Source: Natronomonas salinimetallica | Lineage (GTDB): Archaea > Halobacteriota > Halobacteria > Halobacteriales > Haloarculaceae | DNA: 64,000 bases | Direction: 5' to 3' | Assembly: GCF_013839515.1 (NCBI RefSeq) | Contig: NZ_JACDNQ010000010.1 | Span: forward strand, 33,745-97,744 | In this document: in pieces, positions 1 to 8,380 of the stretch | Position numbering within the stretch: position 1 is the first letter of the stretch | How the letters are laid out: every line of letters starts with the position of its first letter | Notes under the pieces: model-generated | What the model was told of the DNA's origin: nothing | Databases searched by the model: none | Seen by the model: the letters and a program-made list of their open reading frames with translations, nothing else | Translations under genes and position numbers: made by a program

Positions 1-243
1 ATATTCCCGGAAGACGCGTTCGTCGAGGTCCTCGAAGGTCGGCTCGCGGTCGACATCGTCCGGTACGATTCCGATAGAGTCGTCGCTGCCGCGGTCGCCG
101 GCGGCCCAATCAGCGAACCGCTCGAGTTCGCGGGCTGCGTTACGTCGATAGTTCCCGCCGTCGCCACCGCGGCCCTTCCCCTTGTCCTGGAGGTAGCGCT
201 CGAAGCTGTCGTCGAGTGGCGTCGAAAGCGCTCGATCAGGCAT
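1..243 (-). CDS. Tyrosine-recombinase integrase, N-terminal part (runs off the window)
   Basis: Only the first 81 codons are present; the gene continues past the left edge. The translation starts MPDRALSTPLDDSFERYL and continues with an Arg/Glu-rich helical stretch (YRRNAARELERFADW) and an acidic DVDREPTFEDLDERVF segment. This is typical of the SAM-like core-binding domain at the start of haloarchaeal XerC/D-type phage integrases. The catalytic Arg-His-Tyr domain is not in view, so activity cannot be judged. The ATG at 241-243 overlaps the end of the small upstream ORF, which suggests translational coupling. An integrase here fits a mobile or integrated element. The assignment rests on overall resemblance of the N-terminal domain. 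Confidence 0.7.
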   Translation of the reverse strand, partial: MPDRALSTPLDDSFERYLQDKGKGRGGDGGNYRRNAARELERFADWAAGDRGSDDSIGIVPDDVDREPTFEDLDERVFREY

Positions 244-379
244 CCACCGGCCCTCCACCGTCCTGCGGGCCCGGTCTCGGTGCCTCTACCCCGGGGGAAG
301 CGCCGTCGTGAGGCGGTTGCAGCATCCGTGCTTCACCGACGGCGTCGGGGTACTTCAAACTGGTCGTGATTACGGGCAT
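236..379 (-). CDS. Small ORF upstream of and overlapping the integrase
   Basis: A 47-residue frame from the ATG at 377-379 (MPVITTSLKYPDAVGEARML...) ends 8 nt inside the integrase start. A longer start at 424 would give 62 residues. The C-terminal half is Pro/Gly-rich and has no recognisable domain. The tail overlap with the integrase ATG and the shared direction suggest co-transcription, possibly as a leader or excisionase-like protein, but nothing in the sequence proves this. The start codon lies on the edge of a perfect inverted repeat (359-392), so translation or transcription could be controlled there. Confidence 0.35.
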   Translation of the reverse strand: MPVITTSLKYPDAVGEARMLQPPHDGASPGVEAPRPGPQDGGGPVDA

Positions 380-392
380 AATCACGACCAGT
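359..392. promoter_or_regulatory. Perfect 14-bp inverted repeat at the integrase leader
   Basis: ACTGGTCGTGATTA and TAATCACGACCAGT are separated by six bases. On the minus strand the ATG of the small upstream ORF begins at the last base of the first arm. It could be an operator or an mRNA hairpin that hides the start codon. No T-run follows, so an ordinary terminator is less likely. Confidence 0.55.
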
Positions 393-442
393 AGTTGGGA
401 AAGTCTCATAGCCAATATTTCCACGTTAGGAGGGCTCTATCT

Positions 443-480
443 CCAGATCTACGGATCTGGTTGCTATTATATACTGTATG
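443..480. promoter_or_regulatory. Inverted repeat and TATA-like stretch between integrase leader and IS
   Basis: CCAGATC-TACG-GATCTGG (443-460) is a 7-bp inverted repeat, followed by an AT-rich TATTATATACTGTAT stretch. It lies in the 270-base gap between the integrase leader ORF and the transposase. It may be a promoter with an operator, but no gene clearly reads from it. I see nothing else in 481-695. Confidence 0.3.
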
Positions 481-695
481 CCGCTATACTAAAATAGAAA
501 CCGTGGAAGTTGAGACTACAGTGGGTTTAGCGGACCTGTGATGCGTGGTTTTGGCCGGACCAGTGAACGGAAACTGCCTCAGATTGTTCTCCAAACGGCC
601 ACTTTTGTTGACCAACCAACCATACCCGCGAATTTCGACGACTTCCGGCAGCGTAGCCACTCAGACGCCGGGCTATCACGGGGTGAGTCCCGTTA

Positions 696-2372
696 CTATC
701 CGATTCCGGTTTCCTTCTTCAACAGCGTCAGCGTATTGTCCGCTGTCACGATTGGTGAATGCTCATACTCTCCGGTCAACTCCACCTGGACCAGGAGATC
801 CACCGCTCGCCAGATCGAGTAGAGCAGACACGCAAACGCGAAATAGAAGAATCGGAGTCCAAAATGCTTCGATGTCGTCGCGGCCATGAATCGCTTGATG
901 GACTTGTAACCACTCTCGATCTCCCAGCGGTAGCCGTACTCAGTGAGGTGCCCGCTCCCTCGATTCGTCATGAACACAGAGTACTGCCGGTGATCGTCGT
1001 GCTCGGAGTTCTCCTTCCGTCGGTAGATCAGCGTCGTCTGGTGCCACTCGTTGTTCCCGAGGTGAAGCTTCCGGTCGGTTTCATACCGGTCTTGGTCCCG
1101 CTGGAGCAAACGCTTCGCTTGGGCTTTCTCGCTGGTCTGCATCCGCTTTGGCACGACGTAGGAGTGCCCGCGCTCGCTGACCATCTCCAGGACGTGCTGG
1201 CTATCGAACTCCCGGTCCATCAGGACGTTATCGACGTGAACAAGTTCTTCAGCCGACTCCAGTAAGTCCTCGACGATCTCTTTTCGTGACTCGCCTTTCC
1301 GCACCGGGCGAGCATCGAGGACGAGCGGGACCGCATTGCCGACCAGTTGCACTGTCGCCCACTGGTACGCGTACTCGTCGGTCTTCTCTTTCGTTCCGAT
1401 GATTTCCTCTTCGTGGCCGGTGCGGTCGCCGGTGAAGGGATCGGCTTCAGTAATATCGATTGCGACGATACCCGCCCGAAAAAACTCTTCAGTCTCTGCG
1501 ACCTCATCCAGCAGTCGACCGACCGCTTGTCGGTACATCTCCCGAATCGCCGGTATCGAGAGGTCACGAATGTGGTCACGGTGGGCGTGACCCATCGGTG
1601 TCCGGTTCCGCTTCGACTCGTGAATGAAGCTCCGTGCCCCTTCATTTGCAGCCAGATTCTCACGAAGCCCGAGATACATCTGTAAATCCCAGTATGCGTT
1701 CTCGTGGATCTCACAGCCATCCCCACGCTCTAGCGAGAACACGGGGTAAACAATGCGACCGACATGATCAGTGATCTTCTCTGCTTCCCGCAGGATGGTG
1801 TGAGCGTCTGGTTCTGACGCCCTGAACGAGTCCTCGTGGACCCGGAGTTTTGGGTTTGGCTCACGTGGGACCGCGACATCCGCGTTCTGGGCGCTGATGA
1901 GGACCGTCCGCGCTGCTGACTCGACGGTCTCACGAAGATCAGCTGTAAACCGATTGTGCCAACTGCGCCATAGTGTCGACTGATCTGGAATTGATTCCAA
2001 GTCGAGCTGTTCGCAGAGCTTCGAATGTCGATACAAATACTCAACGAGGGCTGTTTCGTGAGCCCAACCGTGGAGTTCTTTCAACAAGAATGTCCGAAAG
2101 AGAGTGTCTAACTCGTAGCGCGTCGAGCCAGCGTAGCAGTCGTGGATTCCGAAATCGACGTAGTTGAGTGGGTACTGGCAGACAAATTGCTCGACTGAGT
2201 GGTGTTCCTCGTGTTCGAACCACCGACGTGAAATAGTTCTGATATCTGCTTGCAGGGCCTCAAGAGAACTGCGGTCGTACAGAGGTGTTGAGTCGTACAC
2301 TGGCCAATCGACAGTTGATTTTTCGGCAATGTGCCGGAATACATCTCTTCGAGAGGTTCTTGTTTGTGTCAT
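696..2372 (-). CDS. IS4-family transposase
   Basis: 558 residues. The DDE catalytic triad can be followed: a first Asp in GIVAIDITEADPF, a second in NVLMDREFDS, and the Glu in the YRWEIESGYKSIKRF block, which matches the Y-x2-R-x3-E-x6-K signature of IS4-family enzymes. Aromatic segments after the signature (FFYFAFACLLYSIWR) are also usual. The frame looks intact from ATG to TAG. It is longer than the haloarchaeal ISH8 enzymes I remember, so I do not name the element. I could not find convincing terminal inverted repeats or target duplications at 500-695 or 2373-2470, so element ends are unresolved. It sits directly downstream of dabA. Confidence 0.85.
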   Translation of the reverse strand: MTQTRTSRRDVFRHIAEKSTVDWPVYDSTPLYDRSSLEALQADIRTISRRWFEHEEHHSVEQFVCQYPLNYVDFGIHDCYAGSTRYELDTLFRTFLLKELHGWAHETALVEYLYRHSKLCEQLDLESIPDQSTLWRSWHNRFTADLRETVESAARTVLISAQNADVAVPREPNPKLRVHEDSFRASEPDAHTILREAEKITDHVGRIVYPVFSLERGDGCEIHENAYWDLQMYLGLRENLAANEGARSFIHESKRNRTPMGHAHRDHIRDLSIPAIREMYRQAVGRLLDEVAETEEFFRAGIVAIDITEADPFTGDRTGHEEEIIGTKEKTDEYAYQWATVQLVGNAVPLVLDARPVRKGESRKEIVEDLLESAEELVHVDNVLMDREFDSQHVLEMVSERGHSYVVPKRMQTSEKAQAKRLLQRDQDRYETDRKLHLGNNEWHQTTLIYRRKENSEHDDHRQYSVFMTNRGSGHLTEYGYRWEIESGYKSIKRFMAATTSKHFGLRFFYFAFACLLYSIWRAVDLLVQVELTGEYEHSPIVTADNTLTLLKKETGIG

Positions 2373-2468
2373 CTTGTTGGGAGGAGTATCGAAGGAGGTC
2401 GGATTCCTGCGTCCAGAGAAGGGTCAGAGCAGCCCACTGCTTCCCGTCCAGTACGGGTTCCCGAGCGG

Positions 2469-4871
2469 CTAGTCGTCTGCGACAGCCTGAGTGTTCGGCA
2501 TCTCCGGATGTGCTTCGGTCTGTTCGGACACTGCCATCCACTCCAAGGACTCCTCGTAGTGGAAGACGCGGTGATCCTGAGTCGGATCGACGACTGTCAG
2601 TGAGAGCCAGTTGTTGTCCAGAATTTCGGTCAGTTCCTCGTGGTCGGCCACGATGTCGGTGACGCGCTCGACTGGCGCGTGGATGATCGTCGAGAGGCGG
2701 AGCGGTTGGTGATACGGTTCGTCGTCTGCGATCATCAGCGACTGGAGCGGGAGCCCGGCCATCAGATCGCCGCCGTTGCCCTGATAGACACCGACGTTGC
2801 CGACTGGGTTCTGGGTCACCTTCGACCCGCTGCCGTAGACGGCGTTGTCGACCGTCGAGAAGTAGTACTGGGTGTTGATCCACTGGGTGACGACCATGGG
2901 GCCAGTCAAGATGGCCTCCAGCGCGTCTCCGTCGGGGTCAGTCGACCAGTCGTACGAGTGGAGGAATGCACGCCCGTCGAGATCGCAGCCGCTGGTCAAC
3001 TCGCGGGGGCCGATCACGAAGCCAGCGTTGCCAGCCAGCCCCCACTCGGGACGCGTCTCGGCCCAGTCGGCGGCACGACGTTCCGTCTCGGTGACGCCGG
3101 CAGAGCCGTCGGCCCCCATCGCCTCGGCGCGTTCGGCCGTCGCGTACTCGCGAGCCGTCGCAAGATCCGCCCGCAACTGGTCAAGGTCGTCCGCGTGGCT
3201 CTCGGGCACGTCGTCCGCGAACAGGTCCACTTCGTCGGTCGTCGTGTTGTGCTGACCGGCGATGAAGACCGTATCCTCGGGGATGTCGAACCCACGCTCA
3301 CGGAGATCAGTCTTGACGGAGTCGTCGTTACAGATCTTCGCGAGAACGCGGGCACTCGGGCCGCCGGGGTTGCCCGCACAGGCACCGCAGTCCAGACTCG
3401 AGTCGTAGGGGTTGTTTGCCGTCTCGCTGGCGTGCCCCGCGAAGACGACGAGACGACCGAACTCCTCGAACCCCATCAACTCGAAGGCAGTTGCGGCGTA
3501 TTCGACTTTCTCCTCGGTGGTCAACCCCACCGGCAGGTCGCCGGAGTAGGTGTACTGGTGGTGGATCAGCGGCTCACAGAACTCGTGGTCGTCGGGCACC
3601 AACTCAGCGGCAGCGTCGATCAGGTCGTGGACGCGCCCTGGAACGAGCGTCCGAGCCGCGAGTGAGAGCCCATACCCGCTTCCGGCAGTCTCGACGTATC
3701 CGTAGGCGGTGGCCGCGTTGGCCTCCAGTATCTCGATGACTTCGTCGGCGGCCGCACGCATGCCGGACCAGCGGTCGTGGCGCGCCTGCGTGTCGTCGTC
3801 GGTCGGGAAGTCGGTGATGTGATGCTGTGGGTCGAGGATCGGTGGACAGGCATCGACCGACACGTCATCGTCGTATCCCTGATACTCCATCGGGATGCCA
3901 AAGAAGCCAGCGTACCCGTGGGTCTTGTAGTTGCCCGTTGTTTCGATGTGACGACGGATGACCTCCGAGCGGGTGTCGATACAGAAGACCAACTGGGCAT
4001 CCGGGCGGCCCGACGTATCGCTGTCGTACATCGACTGACTCTGGGCCGCGACGGTCCCGACGAGGTCTTCGCGGTAGGTCGCTTCCCACGCACGCAGGAA
4101 CGCCTGAGCGAGGTCATCCGCCGGGTTCACGTCGCCGTCGTCGTCCGGCTTGATGTCGGCGTCGGCAGCATCCAGCAGTGCCAGACGCGCCGCAAGGTAT
4201 CCCTCCAGCGAAATCGGGTACGTCGACTGCCATACACCCTCGTCCTCGGCGCGTTGCTTGATGAACCCGGTCCAACCCGGGAGCGCAGCCAGCTGTTCCT
4301 CGAGGATGGGCACCCACTGACTCTCAGGGTACGACTTCAGGACCGCCTCAATAGCCTCGATTGGCGCTTCGGGCAGGTCGACGACGACCCCCTCGTCGGG
4401 GATGTCGCTGTCGTATTCGGCCATTCCACGGAAGGCGGTGTAGAACCCTGCCTCACGGTTCGGCATCGACCAGTGGGCGCTCCCCTCGTCGAGAAAGGCT
4501 GACAACCACTTCGTCAACACCCTGTCGACGTGGTCCGTGGCGGTGTCCGTGTCACTGTTCTCAGCACCGGCCTCGTCGGCCATACGGTCGAGTAACGTCG
4601 CTGGGTCATTCTCGTAGCCTGCTTCAGCGAGCTCCGCCTCAAGGAGTTCCCGGTCGATCTGGCCGCGTTCCAGCGCCGTTCCGAACGTCTCGGCGCTGGG
4701 GTAGCCACGGCCGCCCAATAAAGTAGCGGCCTGTTCGACAGCCTCTCCAAACGGCCGGTCCTCGAACCCCGAGAGGGGGTTTGCCGTCACGAACGAGTGA
4801 ATGGGCCAGAGGGAACCGACGGTGGTCGCAGCTTCGTCGATGCTGTCTCGGATGGCGGATTCAGTACTCAT
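2469..4871 (-). CDS. dabA: DabA, zinc subunit of the DAB inorganic-carbon transporter
   Basis: 800 residues, close to the usual length of the DUF2309/UPF0753 family. DabA pairs with DabB to form a membrane-coupled complex that takes up CO2 and converts it to bicarbonate vectorially. The beta-carbonic-anhydrase-like zinc site is visible: Cys and Asp in QLVFCIDTRSE (about residue 295), His in VVFAGHASET and Cys in LDCGACAGNPGG. These match the four residues needed in characterised DabA. The ATG at 4871 overlaps the dabB stop by 11 nt, so the two genes are translated from one message. The TAG stop lies about 97 bases before the transposase gene; the C-terminus looks complete. Confidence 0.92.
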   Translation of the reverse strand: MSTESAIRDSIDEAATTVGSLWPIHSFVTANPLSGFEDRPFGEAVEQAATLLGGRGYPSAETFGTALERGQIDRELLEAELAEAGYENDPATLLDRMADEAGAENSDTDTATDHVDRVLTKWLSAFLDEGSAHWSMPNREAGFYTAFRGMAEYDSDIPDEGVVVDLPEAPIEAIEAVLKSYPESQWVPILEEQLAALPGWTGFIKQRAEDEGVWQSTYPISLEGYLAARLALLDAADADIKPDDDGDVNPADDLAQAFLRAWEATYREDLVGTVAAQSQSMYDSDTSGRPDAQLVFCIDTRSEVIRRHIETTGNYKTHGYAGFFGIPMEYQGYDDDVSVDACPPILDPQHHITDFPTDDDTQARHDRWSGMRAAADEVIEILEANAATAYGYVETAGSGYGLSLAARTLVPGRVHDLIDAAAELVPDDHEFCEPLIHHQYTYSGDLPVGLTTEEKVEYAATAFELMGFEEFGRLVVFAGHASETANNPYDSSLDCGACAGNPGGPSARVLAKICNDDSVKTDLRERGFDIPEDTVFIAGQHNTTTDEVDLFADDVPESHADDLDQLRADLATAREYATAERAEAMGADGSAGVTETERRAADWAETRPEWGLAGNAGFVIGPRELTSGCDLDGRAFLHSYDWSTDPDGDALEAILTGPMVVTQWINTQYYFSTVDNAVYGSGSKVTQNPVGNVGVYQGNGGDLMAGLPLQSLMIADDEPYHQPLRLSTIIHAPVERVTDIVADHEELTEILDNNWLSLTVVDPTQDHRVFHYEESLEWMAVSEQTEAHPEMPNTQAVADD

Positions 4872-6348
4872 TGTAATCCTCCGTGGAAGTCAGTAAGGTG
4901 TTCGATGACGGTTGGGTGGCGTTCAGCAGTGCCACGTAGAGCCGCTGGCTGTGTTCGTGGATCCCGGTCTCGATGGCGACATAGATGCCGACGAAGCCGA
5001 CGGCGATGACCACGTGGAGCAGAGTCAGTTCGGTCGTTGCCGTGCCGACTGCCAAGAGGCCCGAGACACCTTCGTAGACAACGGCGTAGACGACGATGGC
5101 CGGGAAGAACACCAGCGGGACGGCCCCATAGCGGGCGAGCGTCGGAAGTGAGGTGTGCTGGACCGCGCTACGGGCCGCGTGGAGCGTGGTGAAGACGACG
5201 AAGAAGGTCAACAGGAGGCCGCTGTCGACGCTTGCTCCCTTTCCCGTCAGCACCGTGAACACCACCCCACCGGCGAGACCGGTCAGCAACGCCACGACAA
5301 AGCCGACGGCACTCGTCATACGGCCGATCGTGTGCTCGGTGGTCTCGCTCGGACTCGTGTGTTCGACCTGTTCGCCCGAACTGAGGAACTGATAGGCCTT
5401 GTAGAATCCGTGTAGGATGAGATGGGTGATCGCAGCCCCGAAAAAACCGAGGCCGGCCTGCATGATCATAAAGCCCATCTGACCGACCGTCGAGCAGCCG
5501 AGCTTTCCTTTGATATCCGTCTGGACGGACTTCAGGAGCTTCCCGCCGCCAGCACTCGCCGCGCCGACGGCGACCACTCCGAGCATGAGCGTGGAATCGA
5601 CCGTAATAACCGGGGCAAAGCGAGTCAACAGGATGCCGCCCGCGTTGACGAACCCGGCGTGCATCAGCGCGGACGCCGGCGTCGGTGCGGTCATCGAGGA
5701 GAGCAGCCAGTTGTGGAACGGGATGAGGGCGGACTGGATCATTGCCGCGAGCACAAGCGCACCGGCTGCGACCAGCAACACCGAACCACCGAGCGTGTCG
5801 GCGGCCGCGCCAATTCCGGAGACCGTCGTCGAGCCGGTCGCCCACCACAGCGCCGTCAGCGCAATCCCAAGGAGTACGCTACTGGCGATAAAGTACTTAC
5901 GAGCGACCGTCGCGGCGGCCTGTGCCTGTTTCCAGCCCTCGGTGATGCCGATGAGTTCGGCCATCACCAGACCCATCGCCACCCACAGGAATCCGAACAG
6001 TGCGATGTGGTCGGCCGCGACGAGTGCCATCACGGCTGCGGTGAACCCGAACATAGCGAGGAAGAACCCCGTTTTGTGGGTGCTACCGGCCATGTAACGG
6101 CGCGAGTAGCTGTGAACGATACCGCTGAAGAAGGTGACCACCACCCACATCAGCACAGTCAGGCCGTCGATGGCAACCAATCCAGGGACTTCCCATGCGG
6201 CACCAAACCGGATTCTGGCGATGAGGACGACGATACTCGCGACGAACAGCGACCACACGAGCCACGTTAGTGCAACGGGCACGAACGGCGAATCCGCCGT
6301 CGTGTCCCGGAGCGCTCCCACCGTCGGTTTCGAACTGTGTTCTGACAT
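4861..6348 (-). CDS. dabB: DabB, proton-conducting membrane subunit of the DAB transporter
   Basis: 495 residues, nearly all hydrophobic helices, of the NuoL/MrpA-like antiporter family. Recognisable parts are the SALIPFHNWLLSSMTAPTPASALMHAGFVNAGG block (the conserved TM7-8 region with Lys/His residues used in proton conduction) and a LGCSTVGQMGFM block. In DAB systems this subunit is thought to couple cation flux to the DabA reaction. It is the first gene of the dabB-dabA pair; the ATG at 6348 is preceded by about 190 non-coding bases holding an inverted repeat and an AT-rich promoter-like stretch. A stand-alone NADH dehydrogenase role is unlikely because dabA follows immediately. Confidence 0.9.
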   Translation of the reverse strand: MSEHSSKPTVGALRDTTADSPFVPVALTWLVWSLFVASIVVLIARIRFGAAWEVPGLVAIDGLTVLMWVVVTFFSGIVHSYSRRYMAGSTHKTGFFLAMFGFTAAVMALVAADHIALFGFLWVAMGLVMAELIGITEGWKQAQAAATVARKYFIASSVLLGIALTALWWATGSTTVSGIGAAADTLGGSVLLVAAGALVLAAMIQSALIPFHNWLLSSMTAPTPASALMHAGFVNAGGILLTRFAPVITVDSTLMLGVVAVGAASAGGGKLLKSVQTDIKGKLGCSTVGQMGFMIMQAGLGFFGAAITHLILHGFYKAYQFLSSGEQVEHTSPSETTEHTIGRMTSAVGFVVALLTGLAGGVVFTVLTGKGASVDSGLLLTFFVVFTTLHAARSAVQHTSLPTLARYGAVPLVFFPAIVVYAVVYEGVSGLLAVGTATTELTLLHVVIAVGFVGIYVAIETGIHEHSQRLYVALLNATQPSSNTLLTSTEDYNEY

Positions 6349-6429
6349 CGTTCAGCCCATCGTACGACTTATTGCGGCACCCGAGGCGGTCCCAACGGGT
6401 CCGATTCTGGTCGCTTTCACCCCTTAATT

Positions 6430-6472
6430 GAACAGAATGGTTGTTAAATCTATCTATATTCACATTCTGTTC
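6430..6472. promoter_or_regulatory. Inverted-repeat operator in the dabB promoter region
   Basis: GAACAGAATG (6430-6439) and CATTCTGTTC (6463-6472) are perfect inverted repeats 33 bp apart centre to centre, about three helical turns. On the minus strand the spacer contains ATATAGATAGATTTAA, a plausible TATA region. It sits about 80-125 bases before the dabB start. The Lrp/AsnC protein at 8377-8862 is a possible binder, by inference only. Confidence 0.55.
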
Positions 6473-6536
6473 GGTATACGGGAATTATAGAACATTATGA
6501 TTGTCCAGCGGTGCACAGAGTCGCCTGGTAGAGGAG

Positions 6537-7217
6537 TCAGGTCAGGAGGCTTGCGACACGTATCGACGCATCGTCGGGGAGACGAGCCCGGATTGTGGTC
6601 GGGTCTGTCGCACCATCGAGGGCGACCAGATACCGCTTGTCTGGGAACGAACTGTACGCACCGTCCTGATCGTAAACGTAGCCAGCGACCGTCACCGACA
6701 AGGGGAGTGCCTGCTGGAGAAATTGGACCTGTTGGCGAACATTGTACTCGGCGAGTCGGTGCTGTACCGTCTGAAGCGGCAACGATTCCGTCACGACTCC
6801 CTCCTCGAACGCTTCTCCGACGAGCGAGCGGAGCGGATCCAACCGTACTTCGATCCCGACAGGTGACTCTGCATCGGGTGCAACCCACCGCTCATAGGCG
6901 TCTTCGAGAACCTCACAACTCGTGTGTCCCACAACGATGACCGCTGTGATGTCGTGCTGGGTTCTGAGGTGTTCGATGGTGCTGTCTGGAACCGTTTGTT
7001 CCTCGTATCGTTCCTGTGTCTGATTCCCGAGAGTCTCGACGCTAACGACGTTCCAGGTAGCGTCAACCGGCCACAGCGGCCCCCGGCGCTTGCAACTGCT
7101 CATCGAGCACGAGACGACGAGTGCCGTCTGCGCATCCGATTCGTGTCCCATGTCGCTTTGAGGCCCGGCCCAGTCTTGAACCGACTCGATGACAGATTCG
7201 AGATCGTTCCCGTTCAT
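6537..7217 (-). CDS. Beta-carbonic-anhydrase-like protein lacking the Asp/Arg dyad
   Basis: 226 residues from the ATG at 7217, which has GGAGGTG about ten bases upstream; a GTG at 7232 is the alternative. The zinc-ligand pattern of beta-carbonic anhydrase is present: a first Cys in ALVVSCSMSSC, then His and Cys in VIVVGHTSCEVL. In active enzymes the first motif reads Cys-x-Asp-x-Arg; here Asp is Met and Arg is Ser, so the catalytic dyad is missing while all three protein zinc ligands remain. It lies just upstream of dabBA in the same direction, with its own non-coding gap between. It may be a bicarbonate/CO2 sensor, a structural partner or a changed enzyme. Family call fairly firm; activity doubtful. 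Confidence 0.7.
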   Translation of the reverse strand: MNGNDLESVIESVQDWAGPQSDMGHESDAQTALVVSCSMSSCKRRGPLWPVDATWNVVSVETLGNQTQERYEEQTVPDSTIEHLRTQHDITAVIVVGHTSCEVLEDAYERWVAPDAESPVGIEVRLDPLRSLVGEAFEEGVVTESLPLQTVQHRLAEYNVRQQVQFLQQALPLSVTVAGYVYDQDGAYSSFPDKRYLVALDGATDPTTIRARLPDDASIRVASLLT

Positions 7218-7363
7218 TCTACGCTGTGCCACCTCCGCTCGGACCTATTACTGCCGCCAGCGGGTTCCTTCGACCATTTTGGTCCCCAATCAACATTGCT
7301 TTACCGGAACGTTCGATATACCCGTACAAAAAACCATATCGTTATTGACGTGGAGGTGCTGGT

Positions 7364-8380
7364 ATGGAAGCACTCTCGGGAACTCTCCTCGTCGGCCGGT
7401 CGTTCGAGCCGATGCGGGGTCGTGTTGTTATCGAGGACGGTCAGATCGAGCGTATCGAGGAGACAGAAATGACATCGACCGATATCATACTGCCGGCGTT
7501 CGTCAACGCTCACACGCATCTGGGTGACTCCGTCGCGAAGGAAGCAGCTGTAGGGCTATCGCTCAACGAAGCAGTGGCACCGCCGGACAGTCTGAAACAC
7601 CGACGATTGGCGGCTGCCGACCGTTCCGACCTCGTATCAGCGATGCGCCGGACGCTCCGATTTATGGAGCGAACTGGGACGGTCTCCTGTTTGGACTTCC
7701 GGGAGTCCGGAGCTGCCGGGGCACGCGCGCTCCGTGAGGCGGCTGCGTCCGTTTCCCTCGACCCGTTCATCTTCGGGAGCGGAACGCAGTCCGTCCTCGA
7801 TGTTGCCGACGGGTACGGCGGCTCCGGGGCAAACGACGGCGACTTCACCGAACAGCGTGCTGCCTGCCGGAAACACGACGTGCCCTTTGCGATCCACGCT
7901 GGCGAACCCGACGCGACTGACATCCATCCGGCACTCGATCTGGAGCCGAACCTCCTCGTCCACATGGTGCACGCAGAACAGGACCACCTGCAGCGAGTTA
8001 CAGAGCAGTCAGTCCCGGTGGCGGTCTGTCCGCGCGCGAACACTGTTCTCGACGTTGGAACCCCTCCAGTACGGGAATTGCTCGATCACACGACAGTCGC
8101 ACTCGGGACTGACAACGTCATGCTGAATCCCCCGTCGATGTTTCGGGAGATGGCGTACACGGTGAAACAGTTCGACGTGACTGCCCGAGAGGTGTTACGG
8201 ATGGCGACGACGGCCGGTGCCGATATCGTTGGACTCGGTTGTGGTGTCATCGCTCCCGGCCGGCGCGCAGCACTCCTCGTCCTCGACGGTGACTCGGACA
8301 ATCTGACGGGCTCTGTTGATCCAGTACAGGCAGTCGTTCGTCGCGCGACCGAGGTGGACGTCAAACGTGTCCTCGTCTAG
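7364..8380 (+). CDS. Zinc-dependent amidohydrolase
   Basis: 338 residues. The metal motifs of the amidohydrolase superfamily appear in order: VNAHTHLGD (His-x-His), PFAIHAGEPDATD, LLVHMVHAEQ and VALGTDNVMLNPP (the metal Asp). The set resembles deaminases and related hydrolases of the MTA/SAH and guanine deaminase group, but the substrate cannot be read from the sequence. GGAGGTG sits six bases before the ATG. It is divergent from the carbonic-anhydrase-like gene (146-base gap) and its end overlaps the convergent Lrp gene by four bases. Nothing ties it to carbon uptake apart from position. Confidence 0.8.
   Translation: MEALSGTLLVGRSFEPMRGRVVIEDGQIERIEETEMTSTDIILPAFVNAHTHLGDSVAKEAAVGLSLNEAVAPPDSLKHRRLAAADRSDLVSAMRRTLRFMERTGTVSCLDFRESGAAGARALREAAASVSLDPFIFGSGTQSVLDVADGYGGSGANDGDFTEQRAACRKHDVPFAIHAGEPDATDIHPALDLEPNLLVHMVHAEQDHLQRVTEQSVPVAVCPRANTVLDVGTPPVRELLDHTTVALGTDNVMLNPPSMFREMAYTVKQFDVTAREVLRMATTAGADIVGLGCGVIAPGRRAALLVLDGDSDNLTGSVDPVQAVVRRATEVDVKRVLV

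Noticed and set aside
359..392. Rho-independent-type terminator
   Set aside because: No T-run follows either arm and a start codon lies at its edge, so an operator or leader hairpin is more likely.
500..2470. Full IS element with terminal inverted repeats
   Set aside because: I compared both flanks of the transposase gene and found no convincing matching ends or target duplication, so only the gene is annotated.
2640..3665. Long plus-strand frame of 341 codons opposite dabA
   Set aside because: It is antisense to a well-supported gene; high-GC haloarchaeal DNA gives such mirror frames, and its residue content (Arg, Val, His-rich) is not haloarchaeal-like.
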